Shown piece by piece: positions 14,966-17,223 of a stretch of 17,223 bases of DNA; position 1 is the stretch's first letter, and every line of letters begins with the position of its first letter. The position numbers and the translations under genes were made by a program. Source of the DNA: Bacteroidales bacterium UBA6340 (GTDB lineage Bacteria > Bacteroidota > Bacteroidia > Bacteroidales > Paludibacteraceae); contig DJSG01000069.1 of the NCBI GenBank assembly GCA_002440265.1, forward strand, positions 2,777 through 19,999, in the 5' to 3' direction. The notes under the pieces are model-generated. The model was not told the DNA's origin, did not search any database, and worked only from the letters and a program-made list of their open reading frames with translations.

Positions 14966-15050
14966 GGAAAGATGGCGGAGTGGTCGATCGCGGCGGTCTT
15001 GAAAACCGTTGACCTGCAAGGGTTCGGGGGTTCGAATCCCTCTCTTTCCG
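14966..15050 (+). tRNA. tRNA-Ser (anticodon UGA)
   Basis: Acceptor GGAAAGA (14966-14972) pairs with TCTTTCC (15043-15049), followed by discriminator G15050 as usual for serine. The D arm is GCG...CGC. The anticodon stem GCGGT/ACCGT carries loop CTTGAAA with anticodon TGA at 15000-15002. A long variable arm (about 15010-15025, ACC/GGT stem) marks a class II tRNA. The T arm GGGGG/CCCTC holds loop TTCGAAT. The 3' CCA is not encoded (CAAAA follows), so it must be added by CCA transferase. It reads UCN codons, mainly UCA. Confidence 0.96.
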
Positions 15051-15075
15051 CAAAAGCGTGGCTATTTTGACCAAG

Positions 15076-15105
15076 ACTACTCGAATAGTTCGAGTAGTTT
15101 TTTTT
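15076..15105 (+). terminator. Intrinsic terminator of tRNA-Ser
   Basis: ACTACTCGAA (15076-15085), loop TAG, TTCGAGTAGT (15089-15098): a perfect 10-bp stem followed by seven T (15099-15105). It sits 26 bases past the tRNA. The smpB transcript converges on it from the other side, but on that strand no U-run follows the stem. Confidence 0.9.
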
Positions 15106-15135
15106 GTATATAAGGCGAAATATAAAGCGAAAAAC

Positions 15136-15606
15136 TTAGTATTGCCGCGTATTATCACGCATAGCACGCTGAAGTTCGCGCTTGTCATCCTGCTCGCGAA
15201 GCGACTGACGTTTGTCGTAGGCATGCTTGCCCTGACAGAGGGCTATCTCCATTTTCGCCAACCCTTTCTCATTGATAAACAGACGCAAAGGAATGATTGT
15301 CTTGCCTGTCTCCTTGGTCTGACGCTCCAATTTACGCAATTCTTTGCGAGTGAGCAGCAATTTTCGGTCACGCTTTGCCTCATGGTTCGCATAACTTCCG
15401 AAGCGATATTCCGCAATGTGCATTTGCTTCACCCACAATTCACCGCCAACGAACATACAATACGTATCCGCCAACGAGGCTTTACTCTCGCGGATAGACT
15501 TGATTTCCGTGCCTAACAACTCAATACCAGCCGTGTACCGGTCTAATATCTCATAATCATAAGTGGCACGACGATTCTTGATATTTATATCACTCCTCAA
15601 TCGCAT
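15136..15606 (-). CDS. smpB: SsrA-binding protein SmpB
   Basis: A 156-aa trans-translation factor that escorts tmRNA into stalled ribosomes. The OB-fold core shows NRRATYDYEI (11-20), GTEIKSIRESK (32-42) and a basic stretch HEAKRDRKLLLTRKEL (75-90). The C-terminal tail GKHAYDKRQSLREQDDKR (126-143), which becomes helical in the mRNA channel of the ribosome, is complete. Length is typical. The frame is open 36 codons further upstream, but that extension has no family similarity and covers the promoter; ATG 15604-15606 is chosen. The -7 box ends only 9 bases before this ATG, so the mRNA is predicted to be almost leaderless. No tmRNA gene is visible in the window. Confidence 0.95.
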   Translation of the reverse strand: MRLRSDINIKNRRATYDYEILDRYTAGIELLGTEIKSIRESKASLADTYCMFVGGELWVKQMHIAEYRFGSYANHEAKRDRKLLLTRKELRKLERQTKETGKTIIPLRLFINEKGLAKMEIALCQGKHAYDKRQSLREQDDKRELQRAMRDNTRQY

Positions 15607-15615
15607 AAAACTGCG

Positions 15616-15647
15616 CAAAATTACATAAAATACTTGAATTGTACAAC
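15616..15647 (-). promoter_or_regulatory. Promoter of smpB
   Basis: On the minus strand GTTG (forward 15644-15647; TTTG with one mismatch), 20 bases, then TAATTTTG (15616-15623). Its closeness to the ATG at 15606 leaves a leader of only a few bases. Confidence 0.65.
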
Positions 15648-15796
15648 TTTCATATCGAAATGCCATGTCTCTTTCAGGGAGAGAAACTTGCATTGCAATG
15701 GTGTATTCATGCAATCCTGGCTCGGTTTGTGTTGGAAAACTTCGCTGCCCGTCAATGGTTTGCTTGATTGTAAATAGTTATAAATACCTGCTATCA

Positions 15797-15840
15797 TCGA
15801 GAGAATACCGAGTGAACTCCGAGTGAATAGCCAGTGGTTA
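15797..15840. repeat. Short 11-bp degenerate tandem array, 4 units
   Basis: TCGAGAGAATA, CCGAGTGAACT, CCGAGTGAATA, GCCAGTGGTTA: four units of 11 bp in register, the middle two matching at 9 of 11 positions. It lies in the 413-base gap between the divergent smpB and antiporter genes. The rest of the gap holds the two promoters and the antiporter leader; 15648-15796 shows nothing I can name. Confidence 0.5.
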
Positions 15841-15896
15841 CTGCTGTCAAATCCGATATTATTTAAATTATGTAGTAACACATGTCGTTTTTGATA

Positions 15897-15928
15897 TTTG
15901 CCAAAATCATATCTTTTTTGTACCTTTG
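15897..15928 (+). promoter_or_regulatory. Promoter of the K+/H+ antiporter gene
   Basis: TTTG (15897-15900), 20 bases, TACCTTTG (15921-15928): an exact consensus match. The ATG follows at 16020, giving an unusually long leader of about 85 bases. Confidence 0.82.
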
Positions 15929-15931
15929 TGC

Positions 15932-15988
15932 GCCTTTCATAGCGGTTAGGCTGCTTTCTGATGTTGGACTGCTATGATGGAAGGATAG
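15932..15988 (+). promoter_or_regulatory. Leader hairpin of the antiporter mRNA
   Basis: TCATAGC in the first 20 bases of the predicted leader pairs with GCTATGA near 15971-15977; outside it CCTT pairs with AAGG across a small internal loop. The loop between the arms is about 35 bases. It does not match a riboswitch class I recognise, so a regulatory role is only a possibility. Confidence 0.35.
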
Positions 15989-16019
15989 AAATTAGTGTAT
16001 CAAATTTAATCATACAATT

Positions 16020-17223
16020 ATGCAAGTAGAATTGGTGCTGTTGGTGCTGTCGTTGCTGTTCTTCGCCAGTATCTTCACGGATAAGATAGGGTATAAGTTC
16101 GGTGTGCCGGCGTTGCTGCTGTTTCTGGCGGTGGGTATGCTGTTCGGTCCGGATGGTATCGGGCGTTGGTTCAGCGAAGACGGTATGGGCTATATACTCA
16201 GTACGGGTTCTGCGCAAGCCATCGGTACCATTGCGCTGTGTATTATCCTGTTTTCGGGCGGTATGGACACCAAGTTGTCGGACATCCGTCCCGTGATGGC
16301 ACCGGGTTTGACACTTGCCACGATAGGTGTGCTGCTCACCGCTATCATCACCGGCGTGATTATCTACTATATCTTCGGCTGGCTCAATGCAGTGGCGAGC
16401 GTCAGTATATGGGTGGCGTTGCTGATGGCATCGACGATGTCGTCCACGGATTCGGCGTCCGTATTCTCCATTCTGCGCACCAACGGCGTGGGGCTGAAGC
16501 ATAACCTCCGCCCGCTGTTGGAGTTGGAATCTGGAGCCAACGACCCGATGGCGTATGTACTGACCACGACCATGATAGGGGTGGTAACCGCCAAAGCCGC
16601 AGAGATTTCCATGCTGGCAATCGTGCAGACGATTGTGGTGCAATTGGTGATGGGTGCCGTGATGGGCTTTATATTCGGGAAAGGCATTGTGGAACTGATG
16701 CGCAAGGTGCAACTGAGCAACGAGTCGCTCTACCCGATAATGGTGCTGACTGCGTGCATTTTTATATTCTCGATTACCTACTACCTGAAAGGCAACTCTT
16801 ATCTGGCGGTCTATATAGGCGGTTTGGTGATTGGCAACAGCAAGTTCACCCGCAAGCACCAGACGCGCAGTTTCTTCGACGGACTGACATGGCTGAGCCA
16901 GTTGATAATGTTCCTCGTGCTGGGATTGATGGTTCACCCGAGAGATTTGCTGCAGGTGGAAGTGCTGGTACCCGGGTTGGTGATAAGTGTGGTAATGGTG
17001 TTTATATCGCGTCCGATTTCGGTTTTTCTGTGTATGCTGCCATTCCGACAATATACCACTCCCGACAAACTGATGCTGAGTTGGGTGGGACTGAAAGGGG
17101 CTGTGCCGATTATATTTGCCATTCTGTGCAAGGCGGGCGGAGTGGCGCATGCGGACTTGATATTCAATATTGTGTTCCTTTGCACGCTGGTGTCGCTGAT
17201 AGCACAAGGCACTTCGCTGTCGG
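16020..17223 (+). CDS. nhaP2: K+/H+ antiporter, NhaP2-like CPA1 family (partial, runs off the window)
   Basis: At least 401 codons from ATG 16020-16022 with no stop before the right edge; the 3' end is missing. Membrane antiporter expected to exchange K+ or Na+ for H+. Hydrophobic helices fill the visible part, about 12 in all. Family motifs: SSTDSASVF (141-149, Asp144), ELESGANDPMAY (168-179) with the ion-binding Asn174-Asp175 pair, and GLKGAVPI (357-364). NhaP2 proteins carry an additional cytoplasmic TrkA-C type domain after the membrane part; it would lie beyond this window. A perfect promoter is about 90 bases upstream. Divergent from smpB, with no co-transcribed neighbour visible. Na+ versus K+ preference cannot be decided from the sequence. 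Confidence 0.9.
   Translation, partial: MQVELVLLVLSLLFFASIFTDKIGYKFGVPALLLFLAVGMLFGPDGIGRWFSEDGMGYILSTGSAQAIGTIALCIILFSGGMDTKLSDIRPVMAPGLTLATIGVLLTAIITGVIIYYIFGWLNAVASVSIWVALLMASTMSSTDSASVFSILRTNGVGLKHNLRPLLELESGANDPMAYVLTTTMIGVVTAKAAEISMLAIVQTIVVQLVMGAVMGFIFGKGIVELMRKVQLSNESLYPIMVLTACIFIFSITYYLKGNSYLAVYIGGLVIGNSKFTRKHQTRSFFDGLTWLSQLIMFLVLGLMVHPRDLLQVEVLVPGLVISVVMVFISRPISVFLCMLPFRQYTTPDKLMLSWVGLKGAVPIIFAILCKAGGVAHADLIFNIVFLCTLVSLIAQGTSLS

Noticed and set aside
14919..15224. Minus-strand frame with the string RDSNPRTLAGQRFSRPP
   Set aside because: This is the well-known spurious protein produced by translating the antisense of a tRNA-Ser gene.
15972..17207. Open frame of 411 codons on the minus strand
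   Set aside because: Antisense to the antiporter; the translation is rich in His, Gln and Arg, a typical shadow of a membrane protein gene. The plus-strand frame has a perfect promoter and all family motifs.

Overview
The window looks like chromosomal DNA from a member of the Bacteroidales (phylum Bacteroidota), GC near 50%. The evidence: promoters of the Bacteroidota type (TTTG, 19-21 bases, TAnnTTTG) precede most transcription units; a PorW/SprE lipoprotein of the type IX secretion (T9SS)/gliding machinery is encoded; and the ParC, sirtuin and Tgt proteins depart from the proteobacterial versions. I see no plasmid, phage, IS or CRISPR signature. Most of the window is ordinary housekeeping DNA.

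Layout. 1-238: intrinsic terminator and a 13-unit, 11-bp degenerate tandem array behind eptA. 239-1828 (-): phosphoethanolamine transferase. 1829-2159: a long, multi-stem imperfect palindrome, best read as an unassigned structured RNA on the + strand. 2160-5603 (-): tsaB-porW operon with abutting genes. 5699-6397 (+): class III-type sirtuin without zinc cysteines, divergent from tsaB through interlocked promoters. 6425-8816 (-): rRNA m5C methyltransferase followed by a secreted TPR-like protein of unknown function. 8817-9125: a second 11-bp array and a hairpin behind parC. 9126-12029 (-): a 55-aa membrane protein and topoisomerase IV subunit A. 12127-14750 (-): panD-tgt-lptG operon. 14751-15105: a mirror-symmetric divergent promoter serving panD and tRNA-Ser(UGA), a structured leader, the tRNA and its terminator. 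15136-15606 (-): smpB. 15607-16019: two divergent promoters and a third, short 11-bp array. 16020 to the right edge (+): CPA1-type K+/H+ antiporter, cut off by the window.

The genes serve translation (tsaB, tgt, rRNA methyltransferase, tRNA-Ser, smpB), the envelope (eptA, lptG, porW), chromosome decatenation (parC), CoA precursor supply (panD) and ion homeostasis (antiporter). They do not form one dedicated pathway. The best leads are the structured RNA at 1899-2071, the mirror-symmetric promoter at 14771-14838, the C-terminal clamp-binding-like motif of ParC, the 11-bp periodic arrays at three separate sites, and two normally zinc-binding enzymes (sirtuin, Tgt) that lack their zinc cysteines.
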